In this document: piece after piece, positions 32,803-39,535 of the stretch
How positions within the stretch are numbered: the first letter of the stretch is position 1
How the letters are laid out: every line of letters starts with the position of its first letter
DNA from: UBA7477 sp045602925
Lineage (GTDB): Bacteria; Bacillota; Clostridia; Oscillospirales; Ruminococcaceae
Length of the DNA stretch: 64,000 nt
Direction of reading: 5' to 3'
Assembly (NCBI GenBank): GCA_045602925.1
Contig: JAZSCN010000010.1
Span: 1 to 64,000, forward strand
Notes under the pieces: generated by a model
What the model was told of the DNA's origin: nothing
Database searches by the model: none
What the model saw: the letters and a program-made list of their open reading frames with translations, nothing else
Made by a program: the position numbers and the translations under genes

Positions 32803-32819
32803 CTAAGATGAAATATAAT
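32791..32819 (+). promoter_or_regulatory. Consensus sigma-A promoter of the LCP gene
   Basis: TTGACA (32791-32796), 17-bp spacer, TATAAT (32814-32819). Its -35 abuts and shares a base with the -35 of the divergent sigma-E-like promoter. Confidence 0.88.
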
Positions 32820-32849
32820 AATGAGTAACTAGAGAAAGGAGCTGATATA

Positions 32850-33905
32850 ATGAGCTTGTTTTCCCATGATGAGGAAGATCTGGACGAAGAAGAGCTCGAC
32901 GAGGCTCAGGTAGATAAAGAACAAAGTAAGAAAGAAGAAAAGTCGAGTCACTCGCTTATAGGAAGCTTTTTTAAATTTATATGGAAGCTTGTGAAACTAG
33001 CATTGGTGCTTGCCCTGGTGCTCTTTGTTTGTTATTCTATAGCTGTAATGAGATATATAAATAAGGTCGAAATCGTCGAGGACGGCGAACGTGTAGAGCA
33101 TAACGTAGAGCTTATGACAAGCGACAATGTTACAAATATACTGCTTATCGGTAGCGACACAAGAAGCGTTACAGACAAGGGTAGAGCCGATACGGTGATT
33201 TTGCTTTCAATCAATACCGATAATAAGACAATCACAATGACTTCTTTTATGAGAGATAGCTATGTCGAAATCCCGGGCAGAGGAATGGGCAAGCTCAACG
33301 CATCCTACAGATACGGTGGTGCAGAGCTTCTTATGGATACCTTAGAGGTCAACTTCAAGCTGGAAATCGACGACTATGTGTATATAAACTTTGAGTCATT
33401 CTCCAGCATCGTAGATGCCGTCGGTGGAATTGAGCTGACTGTAACTGATGCCGAAGCTCAGGGAATGAAGGCGCCTATGGCAGAGGTCAACGATATCTTG
33501 GGTAAGCCAAGCGATACCGATTTTCTCCCATCCGGCGGAACATATCTGATGAACGGCAACCAGGCTCTCGCATACGCAAGACTGAGATATGTAGGTAATG
33601 CCGATTTCGAGCGTACCGAGAGGCAGAGAGAGGTTATACAGAAGGTTATAGAAAAGGCAAGGTCACTTTCTATAGGAGAGATTGATTCATTCCTCAAGAA
33701 ATGTGCAGGTAGCGTTGTGACAAATATGAGCAAGAAGGAAATGTATCTCCTCTCGCTTAACTTAATAAGATACGCAGGCTACGAAATAAACGAGCTCAGA
33801 ATACCTTGTGACAACTGCTATAAAGGTAGTATGATAGGTGGCCAGTCGGTGCTCGAACTCGATTTTGATGCGAATATTGATGTTATAGAGGATACACTAT
33901 TTTAG
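32850..33905 (+). CDS. LytR-CpsA-Psr (LCP) family protein
   Basis: 351 residues. Acidic cytoplasmic N-terminus (about 35 residues), one transmembrane helix near residues 45-68, then an extracellular LCP domain: NILLIGSDTRSVTDKGRADTVILLSINT, SFMRDSYVEIPG, KLNASYRYGG and ALAYARLRYVGNADFERTERQREVI. LCP enzymes attach wall teichoic acids or capsule polymers to peptidoglycan. It lies inside the dpaA element, next to its right junction, with its own vegetative promoter and terminator. It is thus cargo, not part of the recombination machinery. Confidence 0.93.
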   Translation: MSLFSHDEEDLDEEELDEAQVDKEQSKKEEKSSHSLIGSFFKFIWKLVKLALVLALVLFVCYSIAVMRYINKVEIVEDGERVEHNVELMTSDNVTNILLIGSDTRSVTDKGRADTVILLSINTDNKTITMTSFMRDSYVEIPGRGMGKLNASYRYGGAELLMDTLEVNFKLEIDDYVYINFESFSSIVDAVGGIELTVTDAEAQGMKAPMAEVNDILGKPSDTDFLPSGGTYLMNGNQALAYARLRYVGNADFERTERQREVIQKVIEKARSLSIGEIDSFLKKCAGSVVTNMSKKEMYLLSLNLIRYAGYEINELRIPCDNCYKGSMIGGQSVLELDFDANIDVIEDTLF

Positions 33906-34763
33906 ATAAACCAAAGAACCCCTACAGATTTTTTCTGCAGGGGTTTCGTACGTTATGTCGTTTGGTGGAAGAGAGAGTGCCCAAATTACCTTTAGTCCAA
34001 GCGCTGAGGCATAGTCAAAATCGACTCCACCTGGCTTTGAAGCAAGGTCGATAATCAGCGTGTCAGCAGGTATCTTTTCAAGACAATCAGAGTCAAGCAG
34101 CAGTGCGGGAGCCGTGTTTATGATGAGCTGGTAGCCGTAGGGCGAAGCCGTAAAATCACTAAGCCGCACAGCTTCGTAACCGAGCGTCATGGCGTAGGCG
34201 AGGTCAGATTGCTTTCTTGCAGCAATATGTACTCTGGCACCGACAGCGTCAAAAAGCCTCGCAACAGCCTTTGCAACCTTGCCAAAGCCGATGATTACCA
34301 CAGCAGTATCGGAAATCGTCGTAGCTGTGTTTTCCATGCTAAGTAAAAGCGTGCCCTCGGCAGTTGCAACACAGTTGCGAATTATTAGCTCTTCTCGTAA
34401 AAAATAGTCACAGCAGGCTATACCGGCTCTTTCAAAAATCCGAGCTATTTCTCTAGAGAGCTTTCCACCGACTAAAAGTGTGCCACCATGACAGCAATCG
34501 AGAAGCTTTTTGAGTGGTATTTTTTTATCGAAAAAGGGCGCGTTTACGTTTTCTCCATCGCTTGTTGCAATAAGTGGCAGGACAATTACATCTGCTTTTA
34601 TGGTGCAAAGCTCATCGAGGGACAGCTCTTTGAAGGCAGGGTAGCGTTCATCCTCGCATAACCCCAAGGTGTATACAAAGTCGGAGCAATCGCACAGACG
34701 TCTTGCAAGAAAATTCTGTCTAAGGTCACCACCGACCACTAAGAATACAGTGTCTTTATCCAT
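33897..34763 (-). CDS. dpaA: Dipicolinate synthase subunit A, truncated by the intervening element
   Basis: 288 residues as read, of which 265 are native. Rossmann/dehydrogenase-type domain with VVIIGFGKVAKAVARLF and IIDLASKPGGVDFDYASALGLKVIWALSLP. After this LP the frame leaves dpaA and reads 23 foreign residues (starting PNDITYETPAEKI) through the LCP terminator. The true ending (PGKVAPITSGEII...) lies at 26140. The start is the ATG at 34763. GGAGG (34791-34795) is 27 bases away, but a GTCACA/TGTGAC hairpin (34771-34789) between them would bring the distance to 8. Acts with DpaB in the sporulating mother cell. As it stands the enzyme lacks a conserved C-terminus and is probably inactive. 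Confidence 0.92.
   Translation of the reverse strand: MDKDTVFLVVGGDLRQNFLARRLCDCSDFVYTLGLCEDERYPAFKELSLDELCTIKADVIVLPLIATSDGENVNAPFFDKKIPLKKLLDCCHGGTLLVGGKLSREIARIFERAGIACCDYFLREELIIRNCVATAEGTLLLSMENTATTISDTAVVIIGFGKVAKAVARLFDAVGARVHIAARKQSDLAYAMTLGYEAVRLSDFTASPYGYQLIINTAPALLLDSDCLEKIPADTLIIDLASKPGGVDFDYASALGLKVIWALSLPPNDITYETPAEKICRGSLVYLK
33917..33948 (+). terminator. Terminator of the LCP gene
   Basis: AACCCCTACAG (33917-33927) pairs with CTGCAGGGGTT (33935-33945) with one mismatch around a T7 loop; a short TTTCGT tail follows. The truncated dpaA frame reads through this hairpin on the other strand. Confidence 0.75.
33944..33989. other. Right attachment junction of the dpaA element
   Basis: Centre GG at 33967-33968. 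The inner arm is 33944-33966 (TTTCGTACGTTATGTCGTTT, then GGT), the outer arm 33969-33989 (AAGAGAGAGTGCCCAAATTA, then C; dpaA 5' part). The outer arms of both junctions share GCCC.AAT.AC at mirror positions; the inner arms share AC.T.CGAAA. Together they predict attB centred on CC in intact dpaA and attP centred on CC in the excised circle. Confidence 0.8.
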
Positions 34764-34833
34764 AAATATCGTCACAGCTTTTGTGTGACGCCTCCTTTCA
34801 TAATATTAAGCGACAAATTTTTGTCGGATATTT

Positions 34834-34862
34834 TATTATATGAAAGGTGCGATTCTTCGGTT
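34834..34862 (-). promoter_or_regulatory. Sigma-K-like promoter of dpaA
   Basis: Minus strand: AACC (34859-34862), 16-bp spacer, CATATAATA (34834-34842), fitting the sigma-K pattern (AC, 14-16 bp, CATAxxxTA). In Bacillus subtilis the spoVF operon is sigma-K dependent. A perfect CGACAAA/TTTGTCG hairpin lies in the leader (34811-34826). Confidence 0.55.
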
Positions 34863-34873
34863 AATATGACATA

Positions 34874-34905
34874 ATAAAAAGTCCTCCCTGCAATAGGGAG
34901 GACTT
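34874..34905 (-). terminator. Terminator of the MalK-type ATPase gene
   Basis: Minus strand: an 11-bp perfect stem (34879-34889 with 34895-34905), then TTTTTATT. Confidence 0.92.
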
Positions 34906-34932
34906 AGATAGCTTATTAAACTAAGTTTGCAA

Positions 34933-36075
34933 TTAGTTGATGAGGGACTTTTCAGTTTCCTTATCAAAGAGGTGCATTCTGTTAGGGTCAATAGCAATCT
35001 TGATGTGATCCTGAGGACGAGCTGTTGAACGAGGTGAAACTCTAGCTGTGAGGTTGATACCTTCGCAGTTGATGTAGAGGTAAGTTTCAGCACCCATCAT
35101 TTCAGTAACTTCAACTTCAGCTTCGATAACGCCTGTTGTAGCATTTTCAATGAGGTCAGCTTCATCGTGGAGACACTCTGGACGAACGCCCATTACGATT
35201 TCCTGGTCAACCAGTGGCTCGAGAACTTCAGCATCAGCCTTAGCTTCTGGAACTTCTACATAGTACTTCTTGCCTCTTGTTGTCTTGGTGTCTTCAGAAC
35301 CGAACTCAACAACGTACTTATCTTCGATCTTTCTGAGGTAAGCATCAACGAAGTTCATCTGTGGAGAACCGATAAATCCAGCAACGAACTGGTTAACAGG
35401 ATTCTGGTAGAGGTTTGTAGGTGAGTCAATCTGCTGAATGTAACCGTCCTTCATAACTACGATTCTGTCACCCATTGTCATAGCTTCTGTCTGGTCGTGT
35501 GTTACGTAGATAAATGTTGTACCGAGCTTCTTGTGGAGCTTAGCAATCTCAGTTCTCATCTGAGCTCTGAGCTTAGCGTCGAGGTTGGAAAGAGGCTCGT
35601 CGAGAAGGAATACCTGTGGCTCACGAACGATAGCACGTCCGAGCGCAACTCTCTGTCTCTGACCACCGGAGAGAGCCTTTGGCTTTCTGTCGAGGAGGTG
35701 AGCGATGTCGAGGATTCTAGCAGCTTCTTCAACCTTTCTAGCGATTTCGTCCTTAGGAACCTTACGGAGCTTAAGACCGAATGCCATGTTTTCAAATACT
35801 GTCATGTGAGGATAGAGAGCGTAGTTCTGGAAAACCATTGCGATGTCTCTGTCCTTAGGAGCGATGTCGTTAACGAGTCTGTCACCGATGTAGAGTTCAC
35901 CTTCAGTGATTTCTTCAAGACCAGCAATCATTCTGAGTGTAGTGGACTTACCACAACCAGAAGGACCAACAAGGATGATAAATTCCTTGTCCTTAATCTC
36001 GATGTTACAATCTGAAACAGCTACAACGCCGCCCGGATACTTCTTATAAATTTCTCTTAATGATACACTTGCCAT
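34933..36075 (-). CDS. msmK: Carbohydrate ABC transporter ATP-binding protein (MsmK/UgpC/MalK type)
   Basis: 380 residues from the ATG at 36075, preceded by GGGAGG at 10 bases. Walker A GPSGCGKSTTLRMIAGLE, Q-loop FQNYALYPHMTVFENMAFGL, signature LSGGQRQRVALGRAIVREP, Walker B FLLDEPLSNLDAKLR, and a C-terminal OB/TOBE regulatory domain ending MHLFDKETE. Stand-alone ATPases of this type energise several sugar importers. Here it is the only CUT1-type ATPase in the window and can serve the transporter inside the dpaA element and possibly the pairs at 44310 and 51063. Strong codon bias indicates high expression. Confidence 0.95.
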   Translation of the reverse strand: MASVSLREIYKKYPGGVVAVSDCNIEIKDKEFIILVGPSGCGKSTTLRMIAGLEEITEGELYIGDRLVNDIAPKDRDIAMVFQNYALYPHMTVFENMAFGLKLRKVPKDEIARKVEEAARILDIAHLLDRKPKALSGGQRQRVALGRAIVREPQVFLLDEPLSNLDAKLRAQMRTEIAKLHKKLGTTFIYVTHDQTEAMTMGDRIVVMKDGYIQQIDSPTNLYQNPVNQFVAGFIGSPQMNFVDAYLRKIEDKYVVEFGSEDTKTTRGKKYYVEVPEAKADAEVLEPLVDQEIVMGVRPECLHDEADLIENATTGVIEAEVEVTEMMGAETYLYINCEGINLTARVSPRSTARPQDHIKIAIDPNRMHLFDKETEKSLIN

Positions 36076-36137
36076 TTCTTGAGGACCTCCCAATTATTTT
36101 TTGCTAAATATAGTGTATATATCTTAGCTATGCTATT

Positions 36138-36166
36138 ATCATAACAAATTTTAACCTTTTAAACAA
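36138..36166 (-). promoter_or_regulatory. Promoter of the MalK-type ATPase
   Basis: Minus strand: TTGTTT (36161-36166), 17-bp spacer, TATGAT (36138-36143). Confidence 0.65.
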
Positions 36167-36238
36167 GATGTTTTTTTACTAAACTTTAAAATAATCATTT
36201 ATTTATATTGACGAAAAAAACGCCCTCTTTGTGAAAAA

Positions 36239-36979
36239 TCAATTTTTGCCGTCAAAAAGCCGTGCGATTTTTTCAACATCTTTGTGCATAAGTTCCAAAC
36301 ACTCTCCAAGGGCTAATTTTCCGTCTAAAGCGAGGTTTCCGATGTGTGTTCGCTTGAGATAAATGACCTTGTTCCCGAGAGCCTCGAACATCTTTTTCAC
36401 CTGATGAAACATACCTTCGTGGAGAATAACCTCGCACTCTGTAGGATTATCTGAACCTATAAATTGTGCCGGCATACATTCCTCACCGGTTCGTAGGGTT
36501 ATGCCGTTTTTAAATGCCTCTGAGTAACTTTCCTCGTAAGGCTTCTCGAGTCTTACAAAATATCTCTTTGCAACGTGACTCTTTGGAGAGAGAATTCTGT
36601 GTGCAAAATCTCCGTCGTCAGTTATAAGCACAAAGCCCTCGGTGTCCTTGTCAAGCCTGCCTGCAGGGAAGAGGCCCGGGCGCATAAGCTCCTCGGGGAT
36701 AAGCGATAGTACGGTTGGCGACAGCCCGTCTCTCGTCGAACACACAACACCCTGTGGCTTGTTGAGCATAATGTAGATGTGCTTTTTATATGTGATAGGC
36801 GTGCCGTCGATACATACTACTACAGCATTAGCGTCTATGCGTGCGTCAGATTTCTTTTCTATCTTGCCGTCAACGGTAACCCTGCCTTTTTTGCATAGCT
36901 CCCTTGCGTCACTTCTCGAAATATCATTTCTCTGCGACGATATAAGCTTGTCCAGTCGCATGATGCTTTTTTCTGACAT
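36239..36979 (-). CDS. rsuA: 16S/23S rRNA pseudouridine synthase, RsuA/RluB family
   Basis: 246 residues. N-terminal S4 RNA-binding domain (MRLDKLISSQRNDISRSDARELCKKGRVTV), then the catalytic domain with the Asp in PAGRLDKDTEGFVLITDDGDFAHR, and the conserved NKPQGVVCST and HEGMFHQVKKMFEALG. Modifies a uridine of ribosomal RNA; RsuA and RluB cannot be separated by eye. The ATG at 36979 follows a GGAGGGAGGG site. A terminator-like hairpin lies between its best promoter and the gene. Confidence 0.92.
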   Translation of the reverse strand: MSEKSIMRLDKLISSQRNDISRSDARELCKKGRVTVDGKIEKKSDARIDANAVVVCIDGTPITYKKHIYIMLNKPQGVVCSTRDGLSPTVLSLIPEELMRPGLFPAGRLDKDTEGFVLITDDGDFAHRILSPKSHVAKRYFVRLEKPYEESYSEAFKNGITLRTGEECMPAQFIGSDNPTECEVILHEGMFHQVKKMFEALGNKVIYLKRTHIGNLALDGKLALGECLELMHKDVEKIARLFDGKN

Positions 36980-37003
36980 TGCTATGCCCTCCCTCCACGA
37001 TAT

Positions 37004-37037
37004 AAAAAATAACCGCCATAATTGTTCTTGGCGGCTA
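37004..37037 (-). terminator. Terminator-like hairpin upstream of rsuA
   Basis: Minus strand: TAGCCGCCA pairs with TGGCGGTTA around 10 bases, then TTTTTTA (37004-37009). It ends the DUF4830 gene, but lies only about 5 bp downstream of the start point expected from the promoter at 37049. Confidence 0.85.
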
Positions 37038-37048
37038 TTACATTATTT

Positions 37049-37077
37049 ATTATACATTATATAGGTGGCTTTGTCAA
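37049..37077 (-). promoter_or_regulatory. Consensus promoter immediately upstream of a terminator hairpin
   Basis: Minus strand: TTGACA (37072-37077), 17-bp spacer, TATAAT (37049-37054). Presumed to serve rsuA, but the hairpin at 37010-37037 would be the first thing transcribed. Confidence 0.8.
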
Positions 37078-37086
37078 CGCTACTTA

Positions 37087-37644
37087 TTATAAGGAAGTCT
37101 TGGAATCGTCAATCTCTGAGGAGCTATCGTCTGTGCTGTCATCTGCTACTGAGCTGTCATCAATTACAGAGCTGCCGTCGGTTTCTTTTTCATCAAGCTT
37201 TTTTAGTCCCTGCATAAAGCCATCAAGCGACGTGCTGCAAACATCTCCGCCGATAAGTTGACCGTTATATACCATAAGACTCAGCACAACGTCATTTTCG
37301 CCCGGATAGTTGTGAACAGGGTAGGAGTAGATTTCTACAGTCTTTCCCTTATACTCTTCGAGGTCAAAGCCCTGCTGCTTTTGCAGGTCGTTGTAGCTTT
37401 GATAAACCTCGTCAAATTCCTGAGGGATAATCACTATCCTGCAGGTATCGTATTCCTCACTTGTCTCCCAGCCCAGAGAGGTAATGAACTCCTGACGCTG
37501 ATGCTCGCTTGTCATACGGTAGATTGCCGCACGCTCTCTTGCTCCGTGGGAAGCGAACAAAATTGCCGCCACAGCAACACCCACTATAGATAAAATGGTT
37601 ACGCCTGCCCAGAAGCTCTTGATTTTTACAGTTTTTATAAACAT
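37087..37644 (-). CDS. DUF4830-domain membrane-anchored protein
   Basis: 185 residues from the ATG at 37644, preceded by AAGGCAGGG. One N-terminal transmembrane helix (FWAGVTILSIVGVAVAAILF), then a DUF4830 domain: EFITSLGWETSEEYDTCRIV, IPQEFDEVYQSYNDLQKQQG, FDLEEYKGKTVEIYSYPVHN, and IGGDVCSTSLDGFMQGL. The C-terminus is a Ser/Asp-rich tail of about 30 residues. Function unknown; the domain is common in spore-forming clostridia. It lies between rsuA and purF on the other strand. Confidence 0.85.
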   Translation of the reverse strand: MFIKTVKIKSFWAGVTILSIVGVAVAAILFASHGARERAAIYRMTSEHQRQEFITSLGWETSEEYDTCRIVIIPQEFDEVYQSYNDLQKQQGFDLEEYKGKTVEIYSYPVHNYPGENDVVLSLMVYNGQLIGGDVCSTSLDGFMQGLKKLDEKETDGSSVIDDSSVADDSTDDSSSEIDDSKTSL

Positions 37645-37756
37645 AATATACCCTGCCTTCTTTGAGAATTTTGTAGTAATAATTATGAAAGATAGGACGA
37701 GATTATGACAAACTGCTAAAATCTTTTGAAGTGGCAAATTACTGCCTGCCGATTAC

Positions 37757-37785
37757 TTGATTTTGATGCGAAATTGTGGTATAAT
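37757..37785 (+). promoter_or_regulatory. Promoter of purF
   Basis: TTGATT (37757-37762), 17-bp spacer, TATAAT (37780-37785) with an extended TGG before the -10. Confidence 0.8.
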
Positions 37786-37838
37786 ACGTTTGTAAAAAGC
37801 TACGAGCTTGAGTTATTACCATATCTATGGGAGGAGGA

Positions 37839-37860
37839 CATGCTTTCTTGTGAGAGCATG
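37839..37860 (+). promoter_or_regulatory. Hairpin between ribosome site and start of purF
   Basis: CATGCTTTC (37839-37847) pairs with GAGAGCATG (37852-37860) around TTGT, with one G-U pair. If folded, the GGAGGAGG is about 11 bases from the ATG at 37871 and 2 from the TTG at 37862. Confidence 0.6.
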
Positions 37861-37861
37861 A

Positions 37862-39283
37862 TTGTGTTTTATGGGCGGATTGTTCGGTGCGGTTTCAAAA
37901 AGCGACTGCGTTTTTGATGTGTTCTTCGGAACTGACTATCATTCACATCTCGGCACAAAAAGAGCCGGCATGGTGGTTTATGATGAAAAGAAGGGCTTTG
38001 ATAGGTCAATTCATAATATTGAGAATTCACCATTCAGAACTAAGTTTACCGACGAGATGAATAAAATGGTCGGTACCATCGGCATTGGCTGTATCAGCGA
38101 CTATGAGCCACAGCCGATTATGGTTCGCTCTCACCTTGGTACATACGCAATTACAACAGTAGGAAGAATAAACAACTCCGATGAACTCGTCGAGCTTTTG
38201 TATAGCAAGGGCCACACACACTTCTTTGAAATGAGCGGTGGAGAAATTAACCCAACCGAGCTTTGCGCTTCTATTATAAATCAGAAGGGAAGCATCACAG
38301 AGGGTATCGCATACGCACAGGAGCTTATCGAGGGCTCAATGAGCATGCTCGTTATGACAAGTGAGGGAATATACGCTGCCCGTGACAGAGTGGGAAGAAT
38401 ACCTCTCGTTTTAGGGAAAAAGAATGGAAGCAATTGCGTCGCATTTGAGGATTTCTCATTCTTCAATCTCGGCTATGAAAAGGATAGAGATTTAGGCCCG
38501 GGCGAAATCGTGTTTATGACTGCCGACGATGTAAAGACAGTCAAGGAACCGGGCAAGAAAATGAAGATTTGCACATTCCTCTGGATTTACTACGGATACC
38601 CATGCGCATCCTATGAGGGAATCAGCGTAGAGGAAGTAAGAACACGCTGTGGAGCTATGCTCGCAGGTAGAGATTTAGGCGACATCTCACCGGATATCGT
38701 AGCAGGTGTACCGGACTCAGGTACAGGTCACGCTATCGGCTATGCTAATGAGAGTGGCGTTCCTTTCGCAAGACCATTTATAAAGTATACACCAACTTGG
38801 CCACGTTCATTTATGCCACCAACACAGAAGAAGCGTAACCTCATCGCAAAGATGAAGATGATTCCGGTAACAAAGGTTATCAAGGATAAGAGCCTTCTGC
38901 TTATAGATGACTCAATCGTAAGAGGCACACAGCTTGGCGAAACTACCCAGTTCCTCTATGACAACGGTGCAAAGGAAGTTCACGTAAGACCTGCCTGTCC
39001 ACCAATACTCTTTGGCTGTAAGTACCTTAACTTCTCGCGCTCATCCTCTGAGCTCGACCTTATCACAAGAAGAACTATCCTCGAAAGAGAAGGCGACAGA
39101 GCCGACGAAATGCTGTCTGAGTACGCTGACCCGGAAAGCAAGTGCTACCAGGAACTTTTAGAGGATATAAGAGCTAAACTCGGCTTCACAACACTTAAGT
39201 ATAACAGACTCGACGATATGATAAAGGCTGTCGGAATCGACCCTGAATGCCTGTGCACATATTGTTGGAACGGAAAAGAATAA
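37862..39283 (+). CDS. purF: Amidophosphoribosyltransferase-like protein
   Basis: 473 residues. Class II glutamine amidotransferase domain followed by a phosphoribosyltransferase domain with LLLIDDSIVRGTQLGET and VAGVPDSGTGHAIGYA. C-terminal cysteines (ECLCTYCW) fit the Fe-S type of PurF. First committed step of purine synthesis if active. The start is uncertain: the TTG at 37862 gives Met-Cys-Phe-Met-Gly-Gly, supplying a Cys2 nucleophile; the ATG at 37871 gives MGGLFGA and no catalytic Cys. A 9-bp hairpin (37839-37860) lies between GGGAGGAGG (37829-37837) and both starts. No other pur genes are adjacent. Confidence 0.85.
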   Translation: MCFMGGLFGAVSKSDCVFDVFFGTDYHSHLGTKRAGMVVYDEKKGFDRSIHNIENSPFRTKFTDEMNKMVGTIGIGCISDYEPQPIMVRSHLGTYAITTVGRINNSDELVELLYSKGHTHFFEMSGGEINPTELCASIINQKGSITEGIAYAQELIEGSMSMLVMTSEGIYAARDRVGRIPLVLGKKNGSNCVAFEDFSFFNLGYEKDRDLGPGEIVFMTADDVKTVKEPGKKMKICTFLWIYYGYPCASYEGISVEEVRTRCGAMLAGRDLGDISPDIVAGVPDSGTGHAIGYANESGVPFARPFIKYTPTWPRSFMPPTQKKRNLIAKMKMIPVTKVIKDKSLLLIDDSIVRGTQLGETTQFLYDNGAKEVHVRPACPPILFGCKYLNFSRSSSELDLITRRTILEREGDRADEMLSEYADPESKCYQELLEDIRAKLGFTTLKYNRLDDMIKAVGIDPECLCTYCWNGKE

Positions 39284-39303
39284 AAATACTAAACTAAAAT
39301 TAC

Positions 39304-39345
39304 AGGAAAGCTTGACGCGTTAATCGTCGGGCTTTCCTTGTTTTT
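39304..39345 (+). terminator. Terminator of purF
   Basis: AGGAAAGC (39304-39311) pairs with GCTTTCCT (39331-39338), with inner TTGACG/CGTCGG pairing; TTGTTTTTA follows. Confidence 0.85.
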
Positions 39346-39452
39346 ATGCGTTTTTTCAAGTAATCAGCCTGCTTTGAAATATTAATTTAAGAAACACAAA
39401 ATGCAAATTTTTCTGTACAATTGTCGCTCTCTACAAGTGGTATCGTTTTCAA

Positions 39453-39535
39453 TTGTGCAATATGCACAACGTTTAAAAAAATATTTTTTTCAAACGTTTG
39501 AGAAACTTGACAATAGTGCGAATAATTGATATAAT
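39453..39535 (+). promoter_or_regulatory. Promoter and operators of the 13.5-kb transport operon
   Basis: TTGACA (39507-39512), 17-bp spacer, TATAAT (39530-39535), both perfect. Two inverted repeats lie upstream: TTGTGCA-ATA-TGCACAA (39453-39469) and TCAAACGTTTGA (39490-39501), the latter ending 5 bp before the -35. The AAACGTTT core matches the palindrome at the lacI-sugar locus. The leader to 39698 (about 160 bases) holds a GATAGCG/CGCTATC hairpin (39603-39627) and no gene. Confidence 0.8.

Larger units (their letters stand above)
26141..33968. mobile_element. 7.8-kb serine-recombinase intervening element interrupting dpaA (skin-like)
   Basis: 7,828 bp lie between two copies of a CC/GG crossover dinucleotide, at 26139-26140 and 33967-33968. 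Content: LacI regulator, sugar-binding protein, two sugar permeases, a large serine recombinase with a small upstream ORF, and an LCP protein. Removing the segment joins 265 codons of dpaA (34763 to 33969) to its last 29 codons plus stop (26140 to 26051), giving a 294-residue DpaA, the normal family length. Flanking sequences pair as attB-like outer arms and attP-like inner arms. The recombinase has a sigma-E-like promoter. Excision itself is inference. Confidence 0.85.

Noticed and set aside
33897..33966. The last 23 codons of truncated dpaA as a native C-terminus
   Set aside because: They lie within the LCP terminator hairpin and the element's inner att arm, and the real conserved ending is found at 26140.
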